Below are positions 18,043 to 26,317 of a stretch of 64,000 nucleotides of DNA, piece after piece. This DNA is from Burkholderiales bacterium (GTDB taxonomy: Bacteria; Pseudomonadota; Gammaproteobacteria; Burkholderiales; Burkholderiaceae_C). The DNA is taken from contig CANBTT010000010.1 of NCBI GenBank assembly GCA_947372465.1, positions 1-64,000 of the forward strand, given 5' to 3'. A program made the position numbers and the translations under genes. A model generated the notes under the pieces. It was not told where the DNA came from, searched no databases, and saw only the letters and a list, made by a program, of their open reading frames with translations. Each line of letters starts with the position of its first letter. Position 1 is the first letter of the stretch.

Positions 18043-18076
18043 GGAGAGCATGCGACCAGCCAGTGGTCGGCTCTCC
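18043..18076 (+). terminator. Hairpin downstream of the flavoprotein gene, possible terminator
   Basis: Arms GGAGAGC (18043-18049) and GCTCTCC (18070-18076) pair perfectly, with an inner GACCA/TGGTC stem. It begins 17 bases after the stop codon. The nearest T tract begins about 27 bases farther on, so it is not a canonical intrinsic terminator and may act as a 3'-end stabiliser. Confidence 0.4.
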
Positions 18077-18256
18077 TGGTGCGACGAAAGAATGCACAGG
18101 TTTTATTTTTTTAATTCTTGTCGCTCAAAGAACTTTTTAGCTTGCAAAAGACTTTTTTAAACATGAAAATGCTTTTGACAGGTGTTCAAGGAACCATCAA
18201 ACCCTCTCGTCTGAAACCAGGAGAATAGGCACCCGAGCTTGCCCCACGGGTTTCGT

Positions 18257-18281
18257 CAGCGGCGGCGCAAAGGCGCCGCTG
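18257..18281 (+). promoter_or_regulatory. GC-rich leader hairpin upstream of a Bug gene
   Basis: CAGCGGCG (18257-18264) pairs perfectly with CGCCGCTG (18274-18281) around a nine-base loop, about 62 bases before the start codon at 18344. No U tract follows. It could be a leader structure or the tail of an upstream transcript; function is unknown. Confidence 0.35.
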
Positions 18282-18343
18282 CGTTTGAATGTTTGCGATG
18301 ACACTTGCTCACGCCCTCCCTGCACCTCAAGCTTTTGTCAAAC

Positions 18344-19321
18344 ATGTCCATCAAAAAAACCATCCTCTTTTTCATCACAGGCCTCCTTTGGCTTCATGGC
18401 CACTCACAAACCTATCCCTCTCGCCCCATCAACTTGATTGTTCCCTTCCCACCTGGAGGCTCAACGGATTTGATTGCTCGAGCATTGGCGCAACAGCTGT
18501 CAAGCCAAATAGGTCAGCCAATGGTGGTGGACAACAAACCGGGCGCTGGCGGAGGCATTGGAACGAACCTGGTGGCCAAAGCCCACAATGATGGGTACAC
18601 CCTTTTATTCACCACTTCAAGCACACACGCCATTGGTCCGAGCTTGAACAAGAACTTGCCCTACAACGTTGACACGGACTTCGTGCCTGTCATTCATGTG
18701 GCCAATGCATCCCATATTCTTTTGGTCTCCAAATCAGTCCCCGCCAGCAACTTGAAGGAACTGATTGATTACTTGAAAAAAAATCCTGGCAAATTCAACT
18801 ACGCGTCCAGTGGCAGTGGGACCATCATCCATTTGGCGGGTGAAGCGTTCAAGGCCGATGCTGGCGTATCGATCACCCACATCCCTTACAAGGGCTCCAC
18901 CCAAGCCATCCCCGATGTTGTCTCTGGCAAGGTTCAAATGATTTTTGACAACATCGTCTCTGGGCTGCCACACGTTGTGGATGGCAAATTGACGGCCATC
19001 GCCGTGACGAGCAAAAAACGCTCTGCGCTCGCTCCCGACATCCCAAGCATGATGGAAATTGGCAAGGAATTCGGCCTGGGCCATTTCCAGTCAGAAACTT
19101 GGTACGGTATGTATGCCCCCAAAGGCACAGGCCTGGACATCACAAGCGCACTCAACGCCGAGAGCAACAAGGCCTTGATCAATCCCAAAATGAAAGATCG
19201 ATTGAACTTCCTGGGCGCCGAGGCCGTGGGGGGAACCTCGGCCCAATTGGCCAGCATGGCAAAAATTGATCGTTTGAAGTGGGCCGAGATCATCCAAAAA
19301 AACAATATCATCCAAGAATGA
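18344..19321 (+). CDS. Bug/TctC-family solute-binding protein, tandem copy 1
   Basis: From the ATG at 18344 the 325-residue product has a signal peptide (MSIKKTILFFITGLLW, cut near HSQ) and the Bug core: TYPSRPINLIVPFPPGGSTD, VDNKPGAGGGIG, and ITHIPYKGS. It is closely related to the next gene: the mature parts are roughly three quarters identical by eye, including the unusual ending KWAEIIQKNNI. This points to tandem duplication. The ribosome site is weak. The ligand is unknown. Its position after the Tat flavoprotein could mean a shared substrate. Confidence 0.93.
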   Translation: MSIKKTILFFITGLLWLHGHSQTYPSRPINLIVPFPPGGSTDLIARALAQQLSSQIGQPMVVDNKPGAGGGIGTNLVAKAHNDGYTLLFTTSSTHAIGPSLNKNLPYNVDTDFVPVIHVANASHILLVSKSVPASNLKELIDYLKKNPGKFNYASSGSGTIIHLAGEAFKADAGVSITHIPYKGSTQAIPDVVSGKVQMIFDNIVSGLPHVVDGKLTAIAVTSKKRSALAPDIPSMMEIGKEFGLGHFQSETWYGMYAPKGTGLDITSALNAESNKALINPKMKDRLNFLGAEAVGGTSAQLASMAKIDRLKWAEIIQKNNIIQE

Positions 19322-19375
19322 CTTGCCCATCGCGCCTCCTTGATCTCTCACTTTTTAATTTTTAGGCCTGTTTTC

Positions 19376-20347
19376 ATGAAAAATATATGGATTGCTTTAA
19401 CGATTGCCTTGGTGAGCTTGAATGGCTTTTCACAAACCTACCCCGTCAAGCCGATTGACTTGGTTGTCCCCTTTCCCGCTGGGGGCTCGACCGATCTGCT
19501 TGCGCGCGCACTCGGACAACAACTCTCCTTGCAACTCGGACAACAAGTGGTGATCGACAACAAGCCAGGGGCTGGCGGGAGCATTGGGAGCACTTTGGTG
19601 GCCAAAGCACGCGATGATGGGTACACCCTTTTGTTCACCTCATCGAGCACACACTCGATTGGCCCCTCCTTGAGCAAAAATCTCCCCTACAATATCGACA
19701 CGGACTTTGTGCCGATCATTCATGTGGCCAATGCCACCAACATTCTTTTGCTCACCAAAACCATTCCCGTCAACAATCTCAAAGAGCTCATCGCTTATCT
19801 CAAAAGCAATCCAGGCAAATTGAATTACGCATCCAGTGGCAACGGCACGATCATTCACTTGACCGCAGAAGCGTTTAAAGCCGATGCCGGTGTCTCTATC
19901 ACGCACATTCCTTACAAGGGATCCGGCCAAGCCATCCCCGACATCATTTCAGGCAAAGTGCACATGGTCTTTGACAGCATCGTTTCTGCCATGCCCCATG
20001 TTTTAGACGGAAAATTAACAGCCATTGCTGTGACCGGGAAAAAACGCTCCGCACTGGCCCCCGAAGTGCCCACCATGATGGAGGCGGGCAAGGATTTTGG
20101 ATTGGCCAACTTTCAATCCGATACGTGGTGGGGTCTTTACGCCCCCAAAGGAACGCCCGTGGAGATCATCCATCTTCTCAATGCAGAAACCAACAAAGCT
20201 TTGCTCAACCCCAAATTAAAGGATCGCCTGAGTTTCTTTGGTGCTGAGGGAATGGGGGGCACACCCAGTCAGTTTTCATCGATGGCCCGAATCGATCGCT
20301 TGAAATGGGCCGAGATCATCCAAAAGAACAACATCACCCAAGACTGA
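19376..20347 (+). CDS. Bug/TctC-family solute-binding protein, tandem copy 2
   Basis: The ATG at 19376 starts a 323-residue protein with a signal peptide ending near GFSQ and the conserved VPFPAGGSTD, IDNKPGAGGSIG and ITHIPYKGS motifs. Differences from tandem copy 1 are spread over the whole length, mostly conservative, including SETWYGMY against SDTWWGLY near the ligand cleft, so the pair may have drifted to different ligands. The two genes are 54 bases apart and probably cotranscribed. Confidence 0.93.
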   Translation: MKNIWIALTIALVSLNGFSQTYPVKPIDLVVPFPAGGSTDLLARALGQQLSLQLGQQVVIDNKPGAGGSIGSTLVAKARDDGYTLLFTSSSTHSIGPSLSKNLPYNIDTDFVPIIHVANATNILLLTKTIPVNNLKELIAYLKSNPGKLNYASSGNGTIIHLTAEAFKADAGVSITHIPYKGSGQAIPDIISGKVHMVFDSIVSAMPHVLDGKLTAIAVTGKKRSALAPEVPTMMEAGKDFGLANFQSDTWWGLYAPKGTPVEIIHLLNAETNKALLNPKLKDRLSFFGAEGMGGTPSQFSSMARIDRLKWAEIIQKNNITQD

Positions 20348-20363
20348 AGCCCCACAAGCTTGT

Positions 20364-21335
20364 TCACTCAGGAACAATGCCAATCTTTGTCACGACTTTG
20401 CTCCACAGTTCGATTTCTTTTCGAATGATGTTTTTGAATTCAAGGGGTGTACCCCCTGAGGGCGTTGCACCATCTGCTTCTAGGCGACTGGCCGTGTCCT
20501 TTTTGGCCAAAATGGTGTTGACCTCTGAATTGATCCGGTCAACGACATCTTGAGGCATGCCTTTGGGGCCAATGATGCCGTACCAAAGCGTCACATCGTA
20601 GCCTTTAAAGCCCTGCTCCTCGATGGTGGGTGTATCGGGCAAAGCAGGGATGCGTTTGGAGCCGGTGACCGCCAAGGCTTGCAATTTGCCAGACTGCACC
20701 AAGGGCAGCGCACTGGCCGTCGCAGCAAAATAAATATCGACTTGGTTGGCCAACAAATCATTCAAAGCAGCGCCGCCTCCCTTGTAGGGCACATGGTTGA
20801 TGCCGATGCCTGCTTGATCGGCAAAGAGAGCGGCGCCCAAATGAAGTGCACTGCCCAAACCCGATGAGGCATAGGTCAATTGCGCGGGTTTGGCTTTGGC
20901 TTTGGCAATGAAATCAGCCAAGGTCTTGATGTGCTGGGAGGCGTTCACCACCACCAATAACGGCCCTTTGGAGGCTTGAACGATCGGCGTCATGTCGTTC
21001 ACGGGATCAAATTTGAGCTTGTACAGGCTGGGGTTGACCGTGTAGCTTGAAGAAATCAAGGTCAAGGTGTATCCGTCGGCAGGGGCTGCCAAGCCCGTTT
21101 GAATGCCGATCAACCCCCCTGCACCTGGTTTGTTGTCCACCAGCACGGGCTTGCCCAATGAAGTGCTCAAGCCTTGTGCCAAATAGCGGGCAAGGATGTC
21201 GGCTCCTCCACCTGGCACAAAGGTCACGATCAATTTGATGGGTTTGCTAGGGTAAGTATCTAGCGCCAACGCTGAAACGCAAGCCCATGGACAAAGGAAA
21301 GACACAAGCAGGTAAGGTATAAATTTTTGGAGCAT
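20364..21335 (-). CDS. Bug/TctC-family solute-binding protein
   Basis: A 323-residue protein with signal peptide (hydrophobic residues 6-24, cut near ALA) followed by TYPSKPIKLIVTFVPGGGAD, VDNKPGAGGLIG and INHVPYKGG. It is convergent with the tandem Bug pair, with only 16 bases between stops, and divergent from transaldolase. By eye it is clearly more distant from the tandem pair than they are from each other. The ligand is unknown. Confidence 0.93.
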   Translation of the reverse strand: MLQKFIPYLLVSFLCPWACVSALALDTYPSKPIKLIVTFVPGGGADILARYLAQGLSTSLGKPVLVDNKPGAGGLIGIQTGLAAPADGYTLTLISSSYTVNPSLYKLKFDPVNDMTPIVQASKGPLLVVVNASQHIKTLADFIAKAKAKPAQLTYASSGLGSALHLGAALFADQAGIGINHVPYKGGGAALNDLLANQVDIYFAATASALPLVQSGKLQALAVTGSKRIPALPDTPTIEEQGFKGYDVTLWYGIIGPKGMPQDVVDRINSEVNTILAKKDTASRLEADGATPSGGTPLEFKNIIRKEIELWSKVVTKIGIVPE

Positions 21336-21438
21336 GGAGAGCGTTCTCTTCTAAAATGTAATGACAATCAATTGGGCTTCATTTTATAAGCTCCTAGGCC
21401 AATATTGCACTTGTGCACTCACTTCACACACCCAGATC

Positions 21439-22383
21439 ATGAATCAACTCCAAGCCCTTAAAAAATATTCCACGGTGGTTGCCGATACGGGTGACTTTAT
21501 GCAAATGCGCCAATTTTTGCCTCAGGATGCAACAACCAATCCCTCATTGATTTTAAAAGCCATTCAAAAACCCGAGTATCAGCACTTGCTCGAACAAATC
21601 AAAGCGAACCCCCGGCACGAAAGCATTGACCTGCTGATGGACCGTTTGATTGTCCTGTTTGGCACCGAAATCCTAAAGATCATTCCTGGACGCGTTTCAA
21701 CGGAGGTGGATGCCAGGCTGAGCTATGACACCCAAAAAACCATTGAACGCGCCAAACGAATTGTTGCTTTGTACAAGGACGCGGGCATCGATCAAAGCAA
21801 GTTGCTGATCAAAATCGCCTCCACCTGGGAGGGCATACAAGCGGCAAAGGTTTTACAAAGTGAAGGCATCAACTGCAACTTGACCTTGCTTTTTTCACTT
21901 GAACAAGCGGTGGCGTGTGCCCAAGCCCAAGTCAAATTGATCTCCCCATTTGTCGGCAGAATCTACGATTGGCACAAAAAGAACATGGGCGCACTGTGGA
22001 ACGAAGCCGCCCATGTCGGCCCCAACGATCCAGGCGTGCAATCGGTCACAAGCATCTTTCATTACTACAAAAAATTCAACATTTCCACCGAAATCATGGG
22101 CGCGAGCTTTAGAAACATTGGTCAAATTCAAGCACTGGCAGGGTGTGACCTTTTGACAATCAGTCCCGAACTCTTGGAGGCCTTGCAGCGCAACGAAGAG
22201 GATCTTCAACCCGCCCTACAAAGCCAAGACGCCAGCAACAAGGAGATAGAAAAAATAACACTGACCCAAACCTCTTTTCACGCAGGTCTAAAAGAAAACC
22301 CGATGGCCTGCCAAAAACTAGAGGAAGGGATCGCCAGCTTTTGCACCGATGCGCTCAAAATTGAACAGCTTTTGAGCGCATAA
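21439..22383 (+). CDS. tal: Transaldolase
   Basis: The ATG at 21439 gives 314 residues, close to the usual 317 for TalB-type enzymes. Visible landmarks are VVADTGD (13-19), the signature DATTNPSL (30-37) and the Schiff-base lysine K125 in [11 protein letters not shown]. The enzyme moves dihydroxyacetone units between sedoheptulose 7-phosphate and glyceraldehyde 3-phosphate in the non-oxidative pentose phosphate pathway, in the cytosol. A longer frame start at 21361 would add 26 residues not seen in the family. It stands apart from other sugar genes. Confidence 0.96.
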   Translation: MNQLQALKKYSTVVADTGDFMQMRQFLPQDATTNPSLILKAIQKPEYQHLLEQIKANPRHESIDLLMDRLIVLFGTEILKIIPGRVSTEVDARLSYDTQKTIERAKRIVALYKDAGIDQSKLLIKIASTWEGIQAAKVLQSEGINCNLTLLFSLEQAVACAQAQVKLISPFVGRIYDWHKKNMGALWNEAAHVGPNDPGVQSVTSIFHYYKKFNISTEIMGASFRNIGQIQALAGCDLLTISPELLEALQRNEEDLQPALQSQDASNKEIEKITLTQTSFHAGLKENPMACQKLEEGIASFCTDALKIEQLLSA

Positions 22384-22404
22384 CCTCAACCCCTTGGAGT
22401 GACG

Positions 22405-22941
22405 ATGTCCACCACCCAACCCACAGCGCCCTCAATCGAAGACAGAATGCCCTACCAAAAACCCCAACCTTGGGGCATGCGGCCAGACTTGATCGTGAAA
22501 GATGCACTTCAAGGCGACCCCCGTCTTTGGGCACCTTTGTCTGAGGGCATCACCTCTAGACCCATCCTGCTGAGTGTCAGTGCCGGCTACTACGTCCACC
22601 TCATGCGCGTGACCCGCTCAGGACTGCTGCAAAGGCACCGACATTCCGGCCAAGTCCACGCCTACGTCATCAAAGGCGAGTGGCATTATTTAGAGCACGA
22701 CTGGAGGGCTCAGGCGGGCGACTTCATCTTTGAGCCGCCTGGCGAGACACACACTTTGATCGTCCCCGATGATTGCCAAGAAATGATCACCCTCTTTACG
22801 GTTTACGGCTCATTGATGTATGTGGACCCCTACGGACAAGCCACAGGATACGACGATGTGTTCACAAGAATTGAAAAATACAAGACCCACTTCTCAAGCC
22901 AGGCGTTGGGTGAGCACTTCATTGAACAATTCATCCGCTGA
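22405..22941 (+). CDS. Cupin protein, 2,4'-dihydroxyacetophenone dioxygenase-like
   Basis: The ATG at 22405 is preferred to the GTG at 22399 because TTGGAG lies five bases upstream. The 178-residue product has the cupin metal pattern H78-x-H80 in LQRHRHSG and H116 in GETHTL, and matches the length and layout of the small 2,4'-dihydroxyacetophenone dioxygenase/ChrR-like cupins, which cleave the C-C bond between an aromatic ketone and its hydroxymethyl group using iron. The assignment is at family level. It begins 21 bases after transaldolase. Confidence 0.8.
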   Translation: MSTTQPTAPSIEDRMPYQKPQPWGMRPDLIVKDALQGDPRLWAPLSEGITSRPILLSVSAGYYVHLMRVTRSGLLQRHRHSGQVHAYVIKGEWHYLEHDWRAQAGDFIFEPPGETHTLIVPDDCQEMITLFTVYGSLMYVDPYGQATGYDDVFTRIEKYKTHFSSQALGEHFIEQFIR

Positions 22942-22965
22942 TCGATTTGCTGACAAGGCCAAGCT

Positions 22966-23979
22966 TTGAAAACGACGCCACTTTTGCTTGTTGGAGCGCT
23001 TTTTTTAGGGGCCTTTTTTTTAGGTCCACGCACCTCTTATGAGCCCATCGACTTTAAGCTTGAGCGCCATGTGCCAGAGCAGCTGAGCGAGTTGGATGGG
23101 TGGCTAAAGCTCAAAGAGTCGGCCTTTAAAAATATCAAAGCCAACAATGAAAAAACCATTGTCTGGGCGAACGGCAAACGATCGGTCACCCCCTGGTCCG
23201 TTGTCTACATCCACGGCTTTTCCGCTTCTCGACTTGAATCGGCTCCACTGGCAGAATTGGTCGCGGACAAACTCAAGGCCAATGTGTTCTACACGCGCTT
23301 GAGCGGGCACGGTCAACGCCCAGAAGATCTAAAAAACGCCACCCCCCATCTTTGGGTGAACGACTATTTAGAGGCCCTGGACATCGGGCACCGCATTGGC
23401 AACCGGGTGCTGGTGATCAGTTGCTCAACGGGCTCCACCATCGCGGCCCTTGCATCACAAATGCATGACAGACAAGATACACAAGATGCGCAAGACGCTC
23501 GTAATCGTGAGGCGCATGTGTTCATCTCCCCCAACTTTGGGCCCAAAGACAAGCGCGCTGAAATCATCTTGGCGCCGTGGGGCGAGCAGTTGGCCTTTTT
23601 GATCGAGGGCAAAACCCACCTGAGCGCATCATCTGAGCCCGATGAACAATTGGGCTGGTACGATGCCTATCCGACAGAGTCCCTTTTTCCCATGATGTAT
23701 TTGGTCAAATTGGCCAGGAACAGCCGGCTGCAAGATTTCAACAGCCCTTTGTTGGTTTTGTACAGCGAAAGAGACCGTGTGGTTGATGTGGAGAACATCA
23801 AAACCGCTTTTGCTCAAATCGGGAGCCAACCCAAAACGCTCATCTCCATTCAAGACAGCGACAGCAAGGGACAACACGTTTTGGCTGGACGCATCAAGGC
23901 ACCCAAAGCACTTGACCCCATCAAGGAGCAAATTGTCCAATGGGTTCAAGCGCTGGAGAGCGATCAGGGCTTGAGGTAA
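22966..23979 (+). CDS. Membrane-anchored or exported alpha/beta-hydrolase
   Basis: A TTG start at 22966 has AAGG upstream and begins a signal-anchor (residues 4-20). The 337-residue protein has an HGFSASR oxyanion motif (83-89), GHG at 114-116, a nucleophile elbow SCSTG at 152-156 (Ser154; the first Gly of G-x-S-x-G is Ser), an acidic residue in YSERDRVVD and the catalytic His in GQHVLAG. It resembles the lysophospholipase/esterase branch. A hydrophilic D-Q rich insertion follows the nucleophile helix. It overlaps the convergent DsrE-like gene by 16 bases. Confidence 0.82.
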   Translation: MKTTPLLLVGALFLGAFFLGPRTSYEPIDFKLERHVPEQLSELDGWLKLKESAFKNIKANNEKTIVWANGKRSVTPWSVVYIHGFSASRLESAPLAELVADKLKANVFYTRLSGHGQRPEDLKNATPHLWVNDYLEALDIGHRIGNRVLVISCSTGSTIAALASQMHDRQDTQDAQDARNREAHVFISPNFGPKDKRAEIILAPWGEQLAFLIEGKTHLSASSEPDEQLGWYDAYPTESLFPMMYLVKLARNSRLQDFNSPLLVLYSERDRVVDVENIKTAFAQIGSQPKTLISIQDSDSKGQHVLAGRIKAPKALDPIKEQIVQWVQALESDQGLR

Positions 23980-24377
23980 GAAAAGCCTTCTTTGTTTTGA
24001 AGCCGCGTGATTCGAACCACGCCAGAGCTTGTGAAGTCCGCGTCAAGGATGAATTGGTCTTTGCTCAGACTTCTATTTTTCATGGTGTACTCACACACCT
24101 CAAACACCACCCCTTTGGACTTCAAGTCAGAGATCAGGGGCGCGTACTCCAGCTTTGAGTTTTTATCCACCGCACCTTGCATCAGCATGTCCACGCCAAG
24201 CGCATGGGTGACGGCAATGATTTTCGTGTCCGGTGCCGCCTCCAACTGATTTCTCATATTTCTAAGCCCTTTGAGGGCTTGCACATCGGTTTGATCAAAG
24301 TGGTAGACCACCTTGTCTTGTGCAAACAGCAGAGTGCAAAACAGGCACGCCATAAAAATCAAACAACTTTTTTTCAT
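23964..24377 (-). CDS. Secreted DsrE/DsrF-like protein
   Basis: A 137-residue protein with a signal peptide (MKKSCLIFMACLFCTLLFA) and a DsrE-like alpha/beta domain, recognisable from YHFDQTDVQALKGLRNMRN and the segment GVVFEVCEYTM. Cytoplasmic DsrE proteins carry sulfur for tRNA thiolation or sulfur oxidation; the exported branch found here is common in betaproteobacteria and its role is undefined. The single Cys of the mature part, in FEVCEYT, sits where the sulfur-carrier cysteine is found. Its 3' end overlaps the convergent hydrolase gene. Confidence 0.82.
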   Translation of the reverse strand: MKKSCLIFMACLFCTLLFAQDKVVYHFDQTDVQALKGLRNMRNQLEAAPDTKIIAVTHALGVDMLMQGAVDKNSKLEYAPLISDLKSKGVVFEVCEYTMKNRSLSKDQFILDADFTSSGVVRITRLQNKEGFSYLKP

Positions 24378-24442
24378 AAAGGTAAAAATTTCAAATGGAT
24401 CCGATGGTCTTTTTTTGATCCTTGCCAGAAATGGTTGAGGTT

Positions 24443-25918
24443 TCAGTACTGCACTTTCTTCAACTCAACGCTGTTGTCCTCAAGCTTATCGAGTTGGTTG
24501 TTCAACTGGGTCACCGTATTTTTAATCGCCTCGACTCGGCCGTGAAATTCATCTGATTTCTTCTTTCGAGCCAAGGCTATTTTTTCATCTCGCGTCAACA
24601 CGATTGGCGGCGCAATCACGGCCTTCTTGGCTTGAAGAGGCTCGGTGTTGGCCACCGACTCTTCGCCATCGGTCGACAAGTTCAACGTGGGCGCATTGCG
24701 CTCGCGTCGAATGGCGTCAAATTTTGCACGTCGATCGCTGATGCTTGAGGCATCAATTTTTGCAGTGTTGTCTTCAATGGGATGGCTGTCGTCTACGGGC
24801 AGGACATGGTCTTGGACAACTTCAGCGGCCAACTTTGCTGAATTGTCTGACCCCTTGTCTGAGTCAATGCGCACCTTGTTGTCATCAATCCCATCGACCT
24901 TGACGCCAACCGAACGGTCAACAACTTTTTCAGAATAGGCTTTCTCTGTCTGTTTGAGATCGTAAACAGTGCCCTCAATGTGGGCCACATTGCCAGCGTC
25001 CTCGTCTTTTGGAAGGGCCTGAACATTGTTGCTCTGGGCATCATTTTCCAATGAAATGTCGTTGCTGCGGGCTTGCTCGCCAGGCACTTTTTGTGCGTTT
25101 TCAGCGACCTTTGAAGCGTCTAACTTGATGGCCTTGTCTGAATCCACTTGGGATGCAACACTCTGAACATTGTTACCCGCTTGAGAAGACTCTAATTTTG
25201 CCTTGTTGTCTGCAATTTTGTCTTGATCGATCGATTGAACATTGCTAGCGGTCTTGTCCAGATCCAACTTGGCATTGTTGTCAGATGCTTTTGATTGTTC
25301 TATGCTTTGAACGTTCTTGGGCGCTTGAGTCCCGTCAATCTGGAGTTTGTGATCAGTGACCTTGTCCAAGCCTGCTTTTTGTAAGTTCTCTTCTAACTTG
25401 GAGGCCCTTAATTTTTGCAAGTTATCGTCTGAAGAGTCTTGATCGATTTTGAGCTGATTGGTGGAGGTCGAATCATTTTTTTCCAAATGACTGGTGTTCT
25501 TTTGGGCCTTGTCTTGTTCTAGTGCTTGGCGCCGATCTTTGATCTGATCCACATCCATGCCTTCAAGGTGGTCTTTTGATGACCCAGAGGTTTTGACTTG
25601 CTGAAGATTGCTTGAACTTTCAGCCGTGTCTAATTTTTGCAAATGGTCTTTTTGAGCATCCGCCTGAATTTTCAAGTTTTCGGAGGAGCTGGGCTCTGAG
25701 ACCACAGGTGCTTTGCCCGAACTTGCCCCATCAGAGGACAAAAGATTTTCTAAATGCTGATCCAAATCGATGTGTTCGTCTGAGGCAACTTTTCCTTTGG
25801 GGTCCTCTTCGCCAGCTTTGACCCAGCTTTTTTTGCCCTTTGCGTTCAAAGAGCCCGCCACCACCTCTACATTGTGAGGTGTGTCGTTTCTAACGATAAA
25901 AGGCTTGTTTTCTGACAT
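24443..25918 (-). CDS. Hydrophilic 12-residue-repeat protein of unknown function
   Basis: I do not recognise this gene. From the ATG at 25916-25918 it encodes 491 residues, very rich in Asp, Lys, Ser, Asn and Gln, with no Cys and no signal peptide or membrane segment. Residues 81-410 are made of about 25 copies of a 12-residue unit; from 154 to 310 the period is exactly 12, with Asn (or similar) at position 1 and Ile, Leu or Val at position 5. The first 45 residues are a separate segment (PFIVRNDTPHNVEVV). The last 50 (from DEKIALARKKK) look like a helical coiled coil. It may be a beta-solenoid or a disordered spacer. The start lacks a clear ribosome site; a GTG at 25957 is possible. Confidence 0.8.
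   Translation of the reverse strand: MSENKPFIVRNDTPHNVEVVAGSLNAKGKKSWVKAGEEDPKGKVASDEHIDLDQHLENLLSSDGASSGKAPVVSEPSSSENLKIQADAQKDHLQKLDTAESSSNLQQVKTSGSSKDHLEGMDVDQIKDRRQALEQDKAQKNTSHLEKNDSTSTNQLKIDQDSSDDNLQKLRASKLEENLQKAGLDKVTDHKLQIDGTQAPKNVQSIEQSKASDNNAKLDLDKTASNVQSIDQDKIADNKAKLESSQAGNNVQSVASQVDSDKAIKLDASKVAENAQKVPGEQARSNDISLENDAQSNNVQALPKDEDAGNVAHIEGTVYDLKQTEKAYSEKVVDRSVGVKVDGIDDNKVRIDSDKGSDNSAKLAAEVVQDHVLPVDDSHPIEDNTAKIDASSISDRRAKFDAIRRERNAPTLNLSTDGEESVANTEPLQAKKAVIAPPIVLTRDEKIALARKKKSDEFHGRVEAIKNTVTQLNNQLDKLEDNSVELKKVQY
24689..25678 (-). repeat. Array of degenerate 36-base (12-residue) coding repeats
   Basis: Translated units follow N-(V/A)-(Q/A)-(K/S)-(I/L/V)-(D/E)-x-x-(K/Q)-x-x-(D/N/S). 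In the middle the units alternate between NVQSI and N-x-AKL types, giving a 24-residue higher-order repeat. The units are conserved more in protein than in DNA. Confidence 0.75.
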
Positions 25919-26317
25919 TGAAGGCTTTTCACTTGTTTTGATACTCAGTTGACCCACTGCAAAATGGACGCAGCCACCTTGCCTGAAGCGTGCATGGCTC
26001 TCTTGCGATCAGTGCCACCCCCACGCTCTCGACCAAGCAAGAAGTCCCCATGGAGAAGACGACGCAAACACTCGCTCTAAACCTCATTATCGACACAAGA
26101 AGCGCTTTATGTATGTCAAGAATTACATTTAGTCCATTCAATAAAAATATGAATACCAAAGGTTTCATATTTTAAGCCTTCCATTTTGAGTTCAGCCCAT
26201 GTTGATGACTTTTTTGGTTTCTAATCTCTGCATACCGTGACCACTGGCCCCTGCAAGAGTCCGCTTGGCGACACGCAAGGCCAGCAATGCACCACCTCCT
26301 GAAGCAACTCAAACATC
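25919..26317. other. 399-base divergent intergenic region
   Basis: It separates the repeat-protein gene (minus) from the second kup (plus). I see no gene, no RNA family signature and no strong promoter. The part just before kup, 26255-26300, is GC-rich and could fold, but no defined structure can be supported. Confidence 0.6.

Larger units (their letters stand above)
18027..18343. other. 317-base intergenic region with two hairpins
   Basis: Between the flavoprotein and the first tandem Bug gene. It contains an imperfect hairpin at 18043-18076 and a GC-rich hairpin at 18257-18281, both listed separately, and a T-rich tract near 18102-18115. No gene is evident. Confidence 0.6.

Noticed and set aside
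24000-24030. tRNA-like T-arm sequence (gattcgaaccacgcc)
   Set aside because: It lies inside the DsrE-like coding sequence and no acceptor, D or anticodon stems can be folded around it.
24689-25678. CRISPR-like regular spacing of repeats
   Set aside because: The 36-base period is a protein-coding repeat in one open frame with poorly conserved DNA and no spacers or cas genes.
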